In this document: positions 7,501-17,108 of the stretch, in pieces | Layout: every line of letters begins with the position of its first letter | How positions within the stretch are numbered: position 1 is the stretch's first letter | DNA from: Pontibacter cellulosilyticus | Lineage (GTDB): Bacteria; Bacteroidota; Bacteroidia; Cytophagales; Hymenobacteraceae | Assembly (NCBI RefSeq): GCF_014306105.1 | Contig: NZ_JACRVF010000001.1 | Span: 1,070,413-1,134,412 of the forward strand | DNA: 64,000 nucleotides | Direction: 5' to 3' | The notes under the pieces: model-generated | Told to the model about the DNA's origin: nothing | The model's input: the letters and a program-made list of their open reading frames with translations, nothing else | The model's database searches: none | Translations under genes and position numbers: made by a program

Positions 7501-8415
7501 ATGCGTACCCTTTACATTATTATATTCTTTGGCTTGCTTTCCTTATCATCCGGACTGCTTTCATCCTGTGACAATACAAAACCCGATGAGGTAAAAGCAG
7601 TTCAGGCGGCCACTCCTACTACCTTGCCGGATACTGCACAAAGCATAATTCTGGCTTCTGCTGAACAGGCGCCTGATGCTGTTGCTTCTGTACCAAGTAT
7701 AAACCTGAATGCAGATGCCGCCACTATACTTGCCAGACCACAGGTACCTATACTTTGCTATCACCAGATCCGCGACTGGCGCGACTCAGATTCCAAGCAA
7801 GCAAAGGATTACATTGTGCAGACAGCGCAGTTCCGGGAGCAAATGCAAATGCTGGCTGACAGCGGTTACCACACTATTTTACCAGACCAGCTTTTAGCTT
7901 ATCTAACAACAGGTGCACCGTTACCCGAGAAGCCCATCATGCTTACTTTCGACGACACAAACCTGGACCAGTATACAAACGCGCTTCCGGAGCTGGAGAA
8001 GCATAATTTCAAAGCTGTGTTTTTCGTCATGACAGTCTCCCTGAACAGGCCTCGCTATATGACAAGGGAGCAGGTGAAAGATTTGTCAGATAAGGGTCAT
8101 GCTATCGGCAGCCACACCTGGGACCACCATAATGTAAAGAAGTACCAGGGCAGCGATTGGGAAACACAGGTTGCCAAGCCAAAAAGAGTGCTGGAAGAAA
8201 TTACCGGGCAACCTGTTACATACTTTGCTTACCCCTTCGGCCTATGGAACAAGGAAGCTATACCTGAGCTTAAGAAACACGGCATAACTGCTGCTTTTCA
8301 GCTGGCTGCCAAACGCGATGAGCAAGACCCTTTATTTACGATCAGGCGTATAATTGCGAGTGGCTATTGGAGCCCAACCAGACTTTACAAAAACCTTGAA
8401 GGCAGCTTTGACTAA
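7501..8415 (+). CDS. Lipoprotein polysaccharide deacetylase (NodB domain)
   Basis: 304 residues. A signal peptide ends in the lipobox LLSSC with Cys23, so the enzyme is likely anchored in an outer or inner membrane leaflet. The NodB catalytic domain covers about residues 80-300. Motif 1 is LTFDDTN, with the catalytic base and metal Asp. Motif 2 is GSHTWDHH, with the two metal histidines. Motif 3 is YFAYPFG. Such enzymes remove N- or O-acetyl groups from chitin-like glycans, peptidoglycan or exopolysaccharide, and the substrate cannot be told from the sequence. The next gene starts three bases after the stop, so the two are probably translated from one message. Confidence 0.88.
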   Translation: MRTLYIIIFFGLLSLSSGLLSSCDNTKPDEVKAVQAATPTTLPDTAQSIILASAEQAPDAVASVPSINLNADAATILARPQVPILCYHQIRDWRDSDSKQAKDYIVQTAQFREQMQMLADSGYHTILPDQLLAYLTTGAPLPEKPIMLTFDDTNLDQYTNALPELEKHNFKAVFFVMTVSLNRPRYMTREQVKDLSDKGHAIGSHTWDHHNVKKYQGSDWETQVAKPKRVLEEITGQPVTYFAYPFGLWNKEAIPELKKHGITAAFQLAAKRDEQDPLFTIRRIIASGYWSPTRLYKNLEGSFD

Positions 8416-8418
8416 GAA

Positions 8419-9018
8419 ATGACTCAGCTAACGCAATTTGTGGGAGTAGATTACGGCTCTAAACTGGCTGGCACCACAGCGGTGGCTTTTGTATCGGAGG
8501 AACGACTGAAAATAAGCCAAAGCCAGCGCGGGCAAAATGCTGATGATTGGCTGTGTCAACTGGTAAATTCTATTCAGCCAAAAGTTGTGTTTATTGATGC
8601 TCCGCTCACTTTGCCCAAAGTATACTCACAAGGCATTTATACTTCTGATAGCGAGTACTTTTACAGGGCCTGCGATAGAGAAGTACAAGCCATGTCGCCG
8701 ATGTTTATCGGTGGGTTAACTGCGCGCGCCCTGCAGTTACGGGCAAGGCTAAGTGAAGTTGGCATTTCCGCTCTGGAAACGTACCCTAGCCAATTAGCCA
8801 AAATCCTATTTAAACAACTGGCAGAGTATAAAAAAAGCCTCACAGCTCTTCCGTTGTTCACAGAAGCACTGCAAGGCCTTTTACCGATTTCTTTATATCA
8901 ACCTCCTGCTAACTGGCACCAGTTCGATAGTTTGTTAGCTTGGTACAGCGGCTACCGCCACAGCCAGGGCCAATCTATACTTTACGGAGATGCTAAAGAA
9001 GGCCGGATTATAGTTTAG
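8419..9018 (+). CDS. DUF429 domain protein
   Basis: 199 residues. The N-terminal FVGVDYGSKLAGTTAVA strand-loop, the VVFIDAPL strand and the later ALETYPS motif place it in the DUF429 family, whose fold resembles RNase H. The acidic residues of VDYG, IDAP and ETYP are spaced as in that fold, so a nuclease-like activity is possible but unproven. It follows the deacetylase by three bases and overlaps the convergent lipoprotein gene by four bases, with TAG and TAA interleaved at 9015-9018. There is no visible functional link to the deacetylase. Confidence 0.75.
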   Translation: MTQLTQFVGVDYGSKLAGTTAVAFVSEERLKISQSQRGQNADDWLCQLVNSIQPKVVFIDAPLTLPKVYSQGIYTSDSEYFYRACDREVQAMSPMFIGGLTARALQLRARLSEVGISALETYPSQLAKILFKQLAEYKKSLTALPLFTEALQGLLPISLYQPPANWHQFDSLLAWYSGYRHSQGQSILYGDAKEGRIIV

Positions 9019-9620
9019 TTATTGTCATTGGCATCAGCTGCTGTCTCAAGAGTAGTAAACTCCATCTGCAGTGCCTTAATTTTAACTTCTGTATCTGTAG
9101 GTATATCAGATAACTCAGCTTTGCGCTTGTTCAGCGTCTCCAGCACCATTTTGGCCATTTCCCAGTCTTCATCAGCCCAGGTTCCTTTGTTTTGGCGTAC
9201 ATTTTCCATAAAAGTGATGTAAGCCTCACGTACATTGGTATTATTAATTGTGCTCAGATCAGCGTAACTGCCTAAAAGCGAGCTTTGCCATTCAACCATC
9301 TGGGCCTGCTGGCGGGTATCCATGTAGCGAGAATCCGCATCGTTAAACTGCTGTTTTAGCTGCTTGTACTCTTCTTTTACCTCGGAGCTAAAGTTATCCT
9401 CCATCTGGTCCAACTCATTTGTTCGTGTTCTAAAATCTGCTTTGGCGCGTTGCCAGTCTTCTTCGGTCTTATCTGCCAGGTTAGAAGTTGTATTACTCAC
9501 CCACGATCTGAAATCTGACAGGGCATCTTCAGTTTCCATTTCCGCCTCTTTTGCGCTGGAACAGGCATTGGCCAGTACAACAAAAAGCAACATTCCTAAC
9601 CATATTGATATTCTTCTCAT
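9015..9620 (-). CDS. Helical lipoprotein, family A (paralogue of the gene at 32096)
   Basis: 201 residues. A signal peptide ends with Cys20 in the lipobox LANAC. The rest is acidic and almost wholly alpha-helical, with repeated Trp-Asp/Glu and RxxEL patterns that suggest a coiled coil. Residues 121-170 match residues 148-198 of the lipoprotein at 32096-32767 in pattern: a DLS/T-x-I segment, Y-x-x-F, a conserved Trp, then LN-x-RK-x-x-L. Both mature proteins start at Cys20. The family may be a Bacteroidota domain of unknown function. It lies tail to tail with the DUF429 gene. Confidence 0.7.
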   Translation of the reverse strand: MRRISIWLGMLLFVVLANACSSAKEAEMETEDALSDFRSWVSNTTSNLADKTEEDWQRAKADFRTRTNELDQMEDNFSSEVKEEYKQLKQQFNDADSRYMDTRQQAQMVEWQSSLLGSYADLSTINNTNVREAYITFMENVRQNKGTWADEDWEMAKMVLETLNKRKAELSDIPTDTEVKIKALQMEFTTLETAADANDNN

Positions 9621-9805
9621 AGTTTTATTAGCTTTTGGTTTAACTAACTTCTCTTACGCACAGCATTCATATAAGATATTGACCTACTTCAATTATAGTG
9701 CTGCCTTTCTTAAGCTTTATTCCATTTGCTAAGCCAATAAAGGCTAACAACTACTTGATATTTGAAGTATAAGCCCAAAGAACAAATCATTAGCAGCCAC
9801 TACTT

Positions 9806-10279
9806 ATGAAAGAGAAAGAAGGATTTATGCGGGAGGCAATCCGCCTGTCTGAAGAAAAAATGAAAGCCGGCTTCGGTGGCCCGTTTGGTGCAGTAGTGGT
9901 TTGCAACAATGAGATTATTGCCAGAGGGTATAACAACGTACTTTCTTCCAACGACCCAACGGCACACGCTGAAGTAGATGCCATACGTAAAGCCTGCCAG
10001 GCGTTAGGCGTTTACCAACTAACTGACTGCGAGCTATATACTAGTTGTGAACCGTGCCCCATGTGTCTGGGCGCTATATACTGGGCAAGACTGAAAAAAG
10101 TATACTATGGTAATACCCGCCAGGATGCCGCTGCAGTAGGCTTTGATGATGATTTTATTTACGAAGAGCTAAATATACCAATAGAAAACCGCCAAATACC
10201 CATGCACCAAATGCTGCCCCAAGAAGCCTCACAAGCTTTTAAAGAGTGGCAGCAGAAAGAGGATAAGCAAAAATACTAG
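9806..10279 (+). CDS. Nucleoside/guanine deaminase-like enzyme (CDA fold)
   Basis: 157 residues. The zinc site is His54-Ala-Glu56 plus Cys84 and Cys87 of PCPMC, where Glu56 is the proton shuttle. The GGPFGAVVV strand, the ARLKKVYYGNT segment and the FDDDFIYEEL tail resemble guanine deaminase of the Bacillus GuaD type more than the tRNA adenosine deaminase TadA, which keeps a different C-terminal helix. Guanine to xanthine is the likely reaction. The gene stands alone after a 185-base gap. Confidence 0.8.
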   Translation: MKEKEGFMREAIRLSEEKMKAGFGGPFGAVVVCNNEIIARGYNNVLSSNDPTAHAEVDAIRKACQALGVYQLTDCELYTSCEPCPMCLGAIYWARLKKVYYGNTRQDAAAVGFDDDFIYEELNIPIENRQIPMHQMLPQEASQAFKEWQQKEDKQKY

Positions 10280-10503
10280 CTGCTTCAAGCATTTACTATA
10301 ACCCAAGAAGGTTAAACATTTCTCCGATAAGTATTTCGCTTCTGCTTATAGCTGTCTCTTTACTAAGTTTTGTGCGCCAGCCGAAGTCTACGTTAGTTTT
10401 TCTAAGAAAAATTTCAGATTTTGTGCTGCATTTATCTGCGCTAAATACCAAGAAAACGGGCTTCGCATCTTTATTAATCAATGAATTAAATCACGTCTAA
10501 GCT

Positions 10504-12825
10504 TTGCCCAACATCACCTATATTCCCGATACAGCCGCTAGAGCTTATCAGCTGCTACTCATCGAAAACGATGGGCAGGGAATCATGTCCCCACTATTGA
10601 GCTTATCAAACGAGAAACTCAAAATTCATACTTCTTACGCTCTTGAAGAGGTTGGTTTAGCTCTTAAGCAACATGGTTACGATTGTGTTATGACGCAATA
10701 CTCTAGAATCAGTAAAGATGAACTGGAAGAGATTGAGCGTATCAGTAAGTTAAGCGTATCTGTGCCATTATTGATTGTAACCACAGATGACAATGCGATC
10801 TATGCAGAGCAGGCACTCGAGAAGGGAGCAACAGACTTTATACTTGTAAGCGAGCTAACATCGGAAAGCCTGCACCATAGTATCCGGAATGCGATTAGGC
10901 TTAAAAAAGCAACCTTGCAATTGGAGCACACCCAAGAAAAGTTAGCTACAAGTCAGGCGTATCTTGAGTCACTTGTCTATAATACACCGGCAGCTTTCTG
11001 GAGTACCGATGCGGCAGGAATTTTTAAAGAAGCCCATGGCAAGGGTTTCGATATCATAGGAATAAATCCTGTGGCAATAATTGGGCAAAGTGTTTTTGAG
11101 GCACTTAATAACTACCCCAGAATTATTGATCGATTCGAGAGGACACTGTGCGGAGAGGTAGTACAGTCTGTTGATGAAATAAAGAACCATTTCTTTAAAG
11201 CACATTATACCCCTGTGTATGATAGTGCGGGCAGAGTTACTGGTGTATCTGGTTTTGCCATCGATATTACAGAAAGAATAAAGCATGAGCGCGAATTAAC
11301 AGAGGCTAAAGAAGTTGCCGAAAACTCGGTCAGGGTAAAGGAACAGTTTCTTGCAAACATCAGCCACGAGATTAGAACGCCTATGAATGGGATAATCGGG
11401 TTGGCAAACGTGCTGCGCAAAACACAGCTAGACTCTGAACAGCAAAAATACCTCAGCGCCATCCGTAAGTCTGCAGATAACCTAATGAAAATCATTGATG
11501 ACTTGCTGGACTTCTCTAAAATAGCTGCAAACCAGTTTACATTCGAAGAGGTAGCGTTTGACCTGCCGGAACTGGTGCAGGATATTGTAGACCTGATGGA
11601 CAACAAAGCCAGAGAAAAGAATAATTTGCTTACAACTGCTATCGGAAACAATGTACCTAAACATTTGGTTGGTGACCCGTTGCGCCTGCGACAGGTAATT
11701 CTGAACTTAGTGAGCAATGCCACCAAATTTACCGATAACGGAGAGATTACACTTCAGATCCAGCTCTGTGAAGATGCAGCAGATCAAGTGATATTAGAAT
11801 TTACTGTAGAGGATACGGGCATTGGTATACCATCCGAAAAACTAGAGGCAGTTTTCGAAAGCTTTAACCAGGGCAGCAATGATACCACACGCAAATATGG
11901 CGGTACGGGCCTTGGGCTTACGATCTCCAAAAATATCATTGAGATGCAGGGGGGGACTATATATGTTCGTAGTCAACCTAATATAGGCAGTGCTTTCACA
12001 TTTAGTATTCCATTCAGAAAGTCAAGTTTGTCCCAAAACCATACCGTAGCTTCGTCTATATCGGATCAAGATACTTTTTTGAACAGGTTTAGTGGTTTGC
12101 AGGTGCTTTTGGCAGAAGACAACGAAATAAACCAACTATTACTGCGCACTATACTTGCTCAATGGGGTGTAGAGGCTGATGTGGTGACGAATGGGCTGGA
12201 AGCGATTGAGAGACTTTTTGAGAAGCCGTACGACCTGGTGCTAATGGATATGCAAATGCCAGTAATAGACGGTTTCGAGGCAGCAGAAAAAATACGCAGT
12301 TCTGAATCAGTGAATGCAAATGTGCCAATTATAGCGCTTACTGCCCACACTTCTCAGGATGAGATACAGAAATGCCTTTTATCTGGGGCAAATACTCACT
12401 TAGCCAAGCCTTTTGACCAGAATGAGCTTTTTAAATTGATTGTTAAGCTAATTAGTCAGGACGGTAAGTTTAAAGGAGTATCTGTAAACATAAAAGCGCT
12501 GAAGGGCATGGCCGGAGATAACACCTCATTTTTGCTAGAGGTGCTAAACATGTACATCGAAAGCACCCCAGCAGCGGTAAACAGCCTTTACCAACTGATA
12601 GAGGCAGAGCAGTTAGAGGAGGCTCGAACGTCACTTTCCGAGCTTTATGACAGTATATCTGTTTTGTCGGCGAAGCCTCTACAATTTACCTTCGAAAAAA
12701 TGGCCAGTGCCCTGCAAGAGAAGAACATTCCGCTGCTAAAACAAAGTGCTGCACAAGCTGTAACGGAATGTAATGAGTTAGTAGAACTCCTGCAGCAAGA
12801 GTGCTCTAAAGCCCAGGAAGAATAA
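10504..12825 (+). CDS. Hybrid sensor histidine kinase/response regulator with degenerate receiver and HPt
   Basis: 773 residues, no transmembrane segment. Order: receiver-like domain (about 14-130), PAS (150-258), HisKA with His288 in ANISHEIRTP, HATPase with KYGGTGLGL (about 464-472), a second receiver with Asp582 in LMDMQMP, and an HPt-like bundle (about 660-770). In the first receiver the phosphoacceptor position appears to be Gln65 (CVMTQYS). In the HPt the expected histidine aligns with Ser712 (SLSELYDS). Both ends therefore look unable to be phosphorylated, while the central kinase and receiver are intact. The start is TTG at 10504; an in-frame stop lies just upstream. Input and output partners are unknown. 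Confidence 0.88.
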   Translation: MPNITYIPDTAARAYQLLLIENDGQGIMSPLLSLSNEKLKIHTSYALEEVGLALKQHGYDCVMTQYSRISKDELEEIERISKLSVSVPLLIVTTDDNAIYAEQALEKGATDFILVSELTSESLHHSIRNAIRLKKATLQLEHTQEKLATSQAYLESLVYNTPAAFWSTDAAGIFKEAHGKGFDIIGINPVAIIGQSVFEALNNYPRIIDRFERTLCGEVVQSVDEIKNHFFKAHYTPVYDSAGRVTGVSGFAIDITERIKHERELTEAKEVAENSVRVKEQFLANISHEIRTPMNGIIGLANVLRKTQLDSEQQKYLSAIRKSADNLMKIIDDLLDFSKIAANQFTFEEVAFDLPELVQDIVDLMDNKAREKNNLLTTAIGNNVPKHLVGDPLRLRQVILNLVSNATKFTDNGEITLQIQLCEDAADQVILEFTVEDTGIGIPSEKLEAVFESFNQGSNDTTRKYGGTGLGLTISKNIIEMQGGTIYVRSQPNIGSAFTFSIPFRKSSLSQNHTVASSISDQDTFLNRFSGLQVLLAEDNEINQLLLRTILAQWGVEADVVTNGLEAIERLFEKPYDLVLMDMQMPVIDGFEAAEKIRSSESVNANVPIIALTAHTSQDEIQKCLLSGANTHLAKPFDQNELFKLIVKLISQDGKFKGVSVNIKALKGMAGDNTSFLLEVLNMYIESTPAAVNSLYQLIEAEQLEEARTSLSELYDSISVLSAKPLQFTFEKMASALQEKNIPLLKQSAAQAVTECNELVELLQQECSKAQEE

Positions 12826-12837
12826 AACAAAGTATAA

Positions 12838-12885
12838 TAAAACAGCAGCGGCCATACTTTTAGAAGTATGGCCGCTGCTGTTTTA
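12838..12885. terminator. Long-stem terminator between the hybrid kinase and ffh
   Basis: A perfect 22-bp stem (12838-12859 with 12864-12885) has a TTAG loop. It serves two convergent genes. It contains the CATACTT/AAGTATG variant of the window-wide heptamer and shares its CAGCAGCGGC core with the terminator at 4611. Confidence 0.8.
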
Positions 12886-12899
12886 TCTGGAAATTCAGC

Positions 12900-14234
12900 T
12901 TATCGCTTCATCATGTTGGCCAGGTTACCCAAGCCACCGCGCTTGCCAGCCATTTTGTTCATCGAACGCATCATCTTACGCATGTCGTTGAACTGCTTCA
13001 TCAGGTTGTTTACCTGCTGCACATCTGTACCGCTGCCTTTTGCAATGCGGGCACGGCGGCTACCGCTGATCATATCCGGGTTCTCACGCTCTTCCGGTGT
13101 CATAGATTTAATGATGGCCTCAATAGGTTTGAAGGCATTTTCATCAATCTCAACATCTTTAAGGGCTTTGCCAACACCAGGTATCATACCTACTAGGTCT
13201 TTAATATCACCCATTTTCTTAATCTGCTCCAACTGCGTCAGGAAGTCGTCGAAGTTGAACTGGTTCTTGCGAATCTTCTTGTTGATACGCTTCGCCTCTT
13301 CCTCATCGAAGGCCTGCTGGGCACGCTCCACAAGGGAGATAACGTCACCCATGCCGAGAATACGCTGCGCCATACGATCCGGGTAGAACAGATCCAGCGC
13401 CTCCATTTTCTCACCAGTTGAGATAAACTTGATCGGTTTCTCCACCACAGCACGGATAGAAAGGGCCGCACCACCACGAGAGTCACCGTCTAATTTAGTA
13501 AGTACAACACCATCAAAGTTAATGCGGTCGTTAAAAGTTTTGGCAGTATTCACCGCATCCTGACCTGTCATGGAGTCAACCACGAACAGTGTTTCGGTTG
13601 GCTTAACGGCAGCTTTGATCTCGGCTATCTCTTTCATCATCGCCTCGTCCACGGCCAAACGACCGGCAGTGTCGATGATAACTACTTTTTTGTTTGTCTT
13701 TTTAGCGTGTTCGATAGCGTTAAGGGCAATCTGAACAGGATTTTTGTTTTCCAACTCAGTGTATGCCTCTACCCCAACTTGCTCGGCCAGCACCTGTAGC
13801 TGGTTAATGGCAGCCGGACGATACACGTCGCAGGCAGCTACCAACACCTGGCGTCCTTGCTTTTTAATGTGGTTGGCTAGCTTGCCAGTAAATGTAGTTT
13901 TACCAGAACCCTGCAAACCTGCAATCAGGATAATAGCCGGATCACCTTTAAGGTTGATGTCCTGCTTCTCGCCACCCATAAGAGCAGTAAGCTCCTCGTG
14001 TACGATCTTAATCATCAACTGCCCCGGCGAAACTGCGATCAACACGTCGCGGCCCATGGCCTCGTCCTTGATCTTGTCGGTTACAGTTTTAGCTACTTTA
14101 TAGTTAACGTCGGCGTCTACCAGGGCACGGCGCACCTCTTTTATAGTGGCTGCAACGTTGATTTCGGTTATACTTCCCTGACCTTTAAGCGTTTTAAACG
14201 CACGGTCGAGTTTGTTACTTAAATTATCAAACAT
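12900..14234 (-). CDS. ffh: Signal recognition particle protein Ffh
   Basis: 444 residues in the usual N-G-M order. The N-terminal helical bundle covers about residues 1-85. The GTPase domain has the P-loop GLQGSGKTTF near residue 110, DTAGR near 190 and TKLDGDSRGGAA near 247. The methionine-rich M domain starts near 300 and binds SRP RNA (SGSRRARIAKGSG). The C-terminal tail is rich in Met and Gly. Ffh carries ribosome-bound nascent chains to FtsY at the membrane. Its RNA partner is encoded on the same strand at about 34.6 kb. Confidence 0.96.
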   Translation of the reverse strand: MFDNLSNKLDRAFKTLKGQGSITEINVAATIKEVRRALVDADVNYKVAKTVTDKIKDEAMGRDVLIAVSPGQLMIKIVHEELTALMGGEKQDINLKGDPAIILIAGLQGSGKTTFTGKLANHIKKQGRQVLVAACDVYRPAAINQLQVLAEQVGVEAYTELENKNPVQIALNAIEHAKKTNKKVVIIDTAGRLAVDEAMMKEIAEIKAAVKPTETLFVVDSMTGQDAVNTAKTFNDRINFDGVVLTKLDGDSRGGAALSIRAVVEKPIKFISTGEKMEALDLFYPDRMAQRILGMGDVISLVERAQQAFDEEEAKRINKKIRKNQFNFDDFLTQLEQIKKMGDIKDLVGMIPGVGKALKDVEIDENAFKPIEAIIKSMTPEERENPDMISGSRRARIAKGSGTDVQQVNNLMKQFNDMRKMMRSMNKMAGKRGGLGNLANMMKR

Positions 14235-14255
14235 CTCTTTTTCTGGATTTACCTA

Positions 14256-14287
14256 CAAAAATAAGGATTATACTGATGATTTACGAA
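14256..14287 (-). promoter_or_regulatory. Putative ffh promoter
   Basis: On the minus strand TATTTTTG (14263-14256) is a perfect TAnnTTTG box. A TTCG (14287-14284) lies 20 bases upstream as a weak -33 box. The ATG follows 21 bases after the -7 box. Confidence 0.45.
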
Positions 14288-14462
14288 TAGGATTCGTGGT
14301 TTTTGCTATTGGAGTAACGGTAGCGGCAAAAGTATAATTCCCAAGGGCATACAGATACATGTGTTAACTTTTGATATCATTCCGATTAGCCAATTAAACA
14401 GCAATCGCTGCATACCGTAAGAATATTTCTATATTTGGGACAAAAGAAAAGCTTCATTTGCT

Positions 14463-15788
14463 TTGAAACAAACAGACTTGACCAACTTACTTTATATTTC
14501 ATACTATTGGCCGCCATCCGGTGGCCCAGGAGTTCAGCGCGGGTTAAAATTTTGCAAGTACCTGCCAGAGTTTGGTGTGCAGCCCTCCGTTCTTACCGTA
14601 GACGAGAAGCAGGCCTCCTATCCCCTGCTGGATAAAACCTTTGAGAATGAGATACCGGAAGGATTAGAAGTATACCGCACTGCCACTTCAGAGCCGTTTG
14701 AGTACTATAAAAAGCTTTCGGGTAAAAAAGAGATACCGTACAGCGGCTTTGCCAACCAAAGCTCTAAAGACACCTTTATGGATAAGGTGTTTAAGTTTGT
14801 GAGAGGCAATCTGTTTATACCTGATGCACGTGTAGGTTGGAACAAACATGCTGTTGCCAAAGCTGATGAGCTATTAGCAGGCGGCAAGTATAAACTTATA
14901 CTTACAACCAGCCCGCCCCACTCTTCTCAGCTTATCGGCTTAAAGCTAAAACAAAAGTATAACCTCCCTTGGATTGCTGACCTCCGCGACCCTTGGACCA
15001 ACATTCATTATTACGACCAGTTGTATCATACTGCCCTTGCAAAACGCCTGGATCAAAAGTATGAACGGCAGGTAATGGAGCAGGCTGATGCCATACTTGT
15101 AACCAGTGAAGACACCAAGCGCCTATTCCTGAACAAGCCCGCAAGTATAAACCCTGACAAGATACACGTGATACCGAACGGTTATGATGAAGCTGACTTT
15201 ATTTTTTTATCTAAACCGCCTAAAGATACTTTTCTGATTACTTATACCGGCACCATTACAGAGAGCTACAATATTGATGTTTTTCTGAAAGTGATCGCAA
15301 ACCTGCTTTCTACACACAGCGAGATAAACTATAAGCTGCGCTTTGTGGGCAAGGTGTCGGATGGTGTGAAAAAACAGATAGAGAAGGCCGGCGTGTTGGG
15401 TATTACAGAGTTTGTACCTTACGTGCCTCACCAAGAGGCTATCAAATACTTAATGGAAAGCACGCTCTTGCTCCTTTCTATTGCAGAAGCAGATGCTGAC
15501 CAAGCTAACATACCTGGCAAACTATTTGAGTACCTGGCATCTAACAAACCTATTGTAGCATTAGGCCCAGTGCATTCGGCCATGGACCATATCATTGACG
15601 AGTGTGGCGCAGGCAGGCTTTTCCACTATACAGCCTACGAGCTAATGCTGGACCACATGACACAAATGAGCAAAGCCTGGAAGATTAACCCGAACTTGGA
15701 TCTACCTTTCATTAACCACAGTCGCTTCTCAAGAAAGGCACTTACAGAGGAGCTGGCAAAAGTGATTAAAAGTCTGGTGAAGAATTAA
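14463..15788 (+). CDS. Glycosyltransferase, GT4-like
   Basis: 441 residues. The N-terminus YISYYWPPSGGPGVQRGL is the typical GT-B donor-side opening of the GT4 group. The IPNGYDEADF loop near residue 240, the YTGTI strand and the later IPGKLFEYLASNKPIVAL motif (about residues 345-362) bind the nucleotide sugar. There is no signal peptide, so it acts in the cytoplasm on a lipid-linked or nucleotide-activated glycan. The start is TTG at 14463; no ATG lies upstream before an in-frame TAA. It opens the glycan island and diverges from ffh. Confidence 0.85.
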   Translation: MKQTDLTNLLYISYYWPPSGGPGVQRGLKFCKYLPEFGVQPSVLTVDEKQASYPLLDKTFENEIPEGLEVYRTATSEPFEYYKKLSGKKEIPYSGFANQSSKDTFMDKVFKFVRGNLFIPDARVGWNKHAVAKADELLAGGKYKLILTTSPPHSSQLIGLKLKQKYNLPWIADLRDPWTNIHYYDQLYHTALAKRLDQKYERQVMEQADAILVTSEDTKRLFLNKPASINPDKIHVIPNGYDEADFIFLSKPPKDTFLITYTGTITESYNIDVFLKVIANLLSTHSEINYKLRFVGKVSDGVKKQIEKAGVLGITEFVPYVPHQEAIKYLMESTLLLLSIAEADADQANIPGKLFEYLASNKPIVALGPVHSAMDHIIDECGAGRLFHYTAYELMLDHMTQMSKAWKINPNLDLPFINHSRFSRKALTEELAKVIKSLVKN

Positions 15789-15823
15789 CTACAAAAAGTA
15801 TAAGAAAAGATGTAACGCGGAGT

Positions 15824-16933
15824 TTACAACAATTCAAGTATGGTTTTCGCGCTCTTTGTGTTAGAGTACAGATTAGACAATACGCGTTGCCTCTCCTTAC
15901 ATTCTGCTGCACCAAACGGAAGACTGTGCAACTTGTAAATAGCTGTTATAATCTCGTTTGGTGTATTTGCAATGCAGCATGTATTGCTCAAACCAGTTTT
16001 TTCAATCATTTCGTTGTTAACAATACAGTGCTTCCCGTACTGTAGTGCAGTTAAGAGCTTTAGCTTGATGCCTGTGGACTGGAAAGTAATCAGTATGTTG
16101 ATCTGCGCTTTCGAAACCAGTTCCAGCATTTCAGGTTCAGATGGATTAGCTACCACTTTAACATTTGGCAACTTAGCAGCTTTTTTTAAAATCTTATCTG
16201 CTGGCTTCTTTCCGGCAATCGTTACCGGCAGGTCAATTTTGCTAAATACATTGTCTAGCAAGTATAAAACCGCTTTGATATTTTCACTAACAGACAGATT
16301 TCCGTGGTAAAGTATGCCATACCCCACCTCCGTCTGGTTAACTGGAAATTTTATATCAGGGCTGAAAGCAGGTACATACACACTCCTTCCATACTTCTGA
16401 AAATGTGCTCTATCATTAGCAGAGATAGACAGTACAACATCAGCATATTTAAGCACACTCTCATGATACTTTAACTTTAGCGCTTCTGTAGCAAAGAATG
16501 TTTTTCTAATAAGCTTTTGTTCAGCCTTGAATAAATGCCAATAGTATATATGTTCGATATTGTGAGCCCGAACAATCTTATACCTGCTCCTCAGGCTCTC
16601 GTGTTTTAAAAGATGCGTGGAGTGTAAACCCTCAAATAAGATTGGATAATTGTCCTTCTGTAAATTTTCCAGCAAGGCTTTGTCTGCCCGGGTGTTAACA
16701 ATGTAAGGTTTGTGCTTTAAAACTAAACTTGGGTGGGTATCGCGCTTGTAATAATTAACTTCTTCGCAATATTTTTCAAGTTCCGGAGAATGGTCTCTGC
16801 CATACTCATAACAATGCAAATGGACTTTAGCCCCAATTTCGTACAGGGCCTTAATCCTGTAAAATACATCTATGACACCCCCATAGTTGGCAGGATATGG
16901 AATATCAAAGGTAATTATATGAATATGTTTCAC
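15824..16933 (-). CDS. Glycosyltransferase family protein (GT-B fold)
   Basis: 369 residues. The start IITFDIPYPANYGGVIDVFYRIKAL is a common Bacteroidota GT4-like opening. A Rossmann strand holds the GILYHGNLSVSENIKAVLYL loop, and ITFQSTGIKLKLLTALQYGKHCIV is the donor-binding region near residue 300. The domain is somewhat divergent from classical GT4, and the sugar and acceptor are unknown. It is the downstream one of two minus-strand genes. The 175-base gap to the GT61 gene upstream may hold its own promoter, although none of good quality was seen. Confidence 0.75.
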   Translation of the reverse strand: MKHIHIITFDIPYPANYGGVIDVFYRIKALYEIGAKVHLHCYEYGRDHSPELEKYCEEVNYYKRDTHPSLVLKHKPYIVNTRADKALLENLQKDNYPILFEGLHSTHLLKHESLRSRYKIVRAHNIEHIYYWHLFKAEQKLIRKTFFATEALKLKYHESVLKYADVVLSISANDRAHFQKYGRSVYVPAFSPDIKFPVNQTEVGYGILYHGNLSVSENIKAVLYLLDNVFSKIDLPVTIAGKKPADKILKKAAKLPNVKVVANPSEPEMLELVSKAQINILITFQSTGIKLKLLTALQYGKHCIVNNEMIEKTGLSNTCCIANTPNEIITAIYKLHSLPFGAAECKERQRVLSNLYSNTKSAKTILELL

Positions 16934-17108
16934 TTACGCACAAAGATCAACTCCAACAAAGCAAGAGGCAGCACAACATCTGTATTATGGGTGTAAGTTA
17001 GGAATAATTTAATTCCTGCTAATAATTATCAATGTTTAAATTTTCTTTGAATATTAACCTAATGGGATATCACTAAACCTAAAAACAAATAGCCTCCTTC
17101 TTTTAAAA

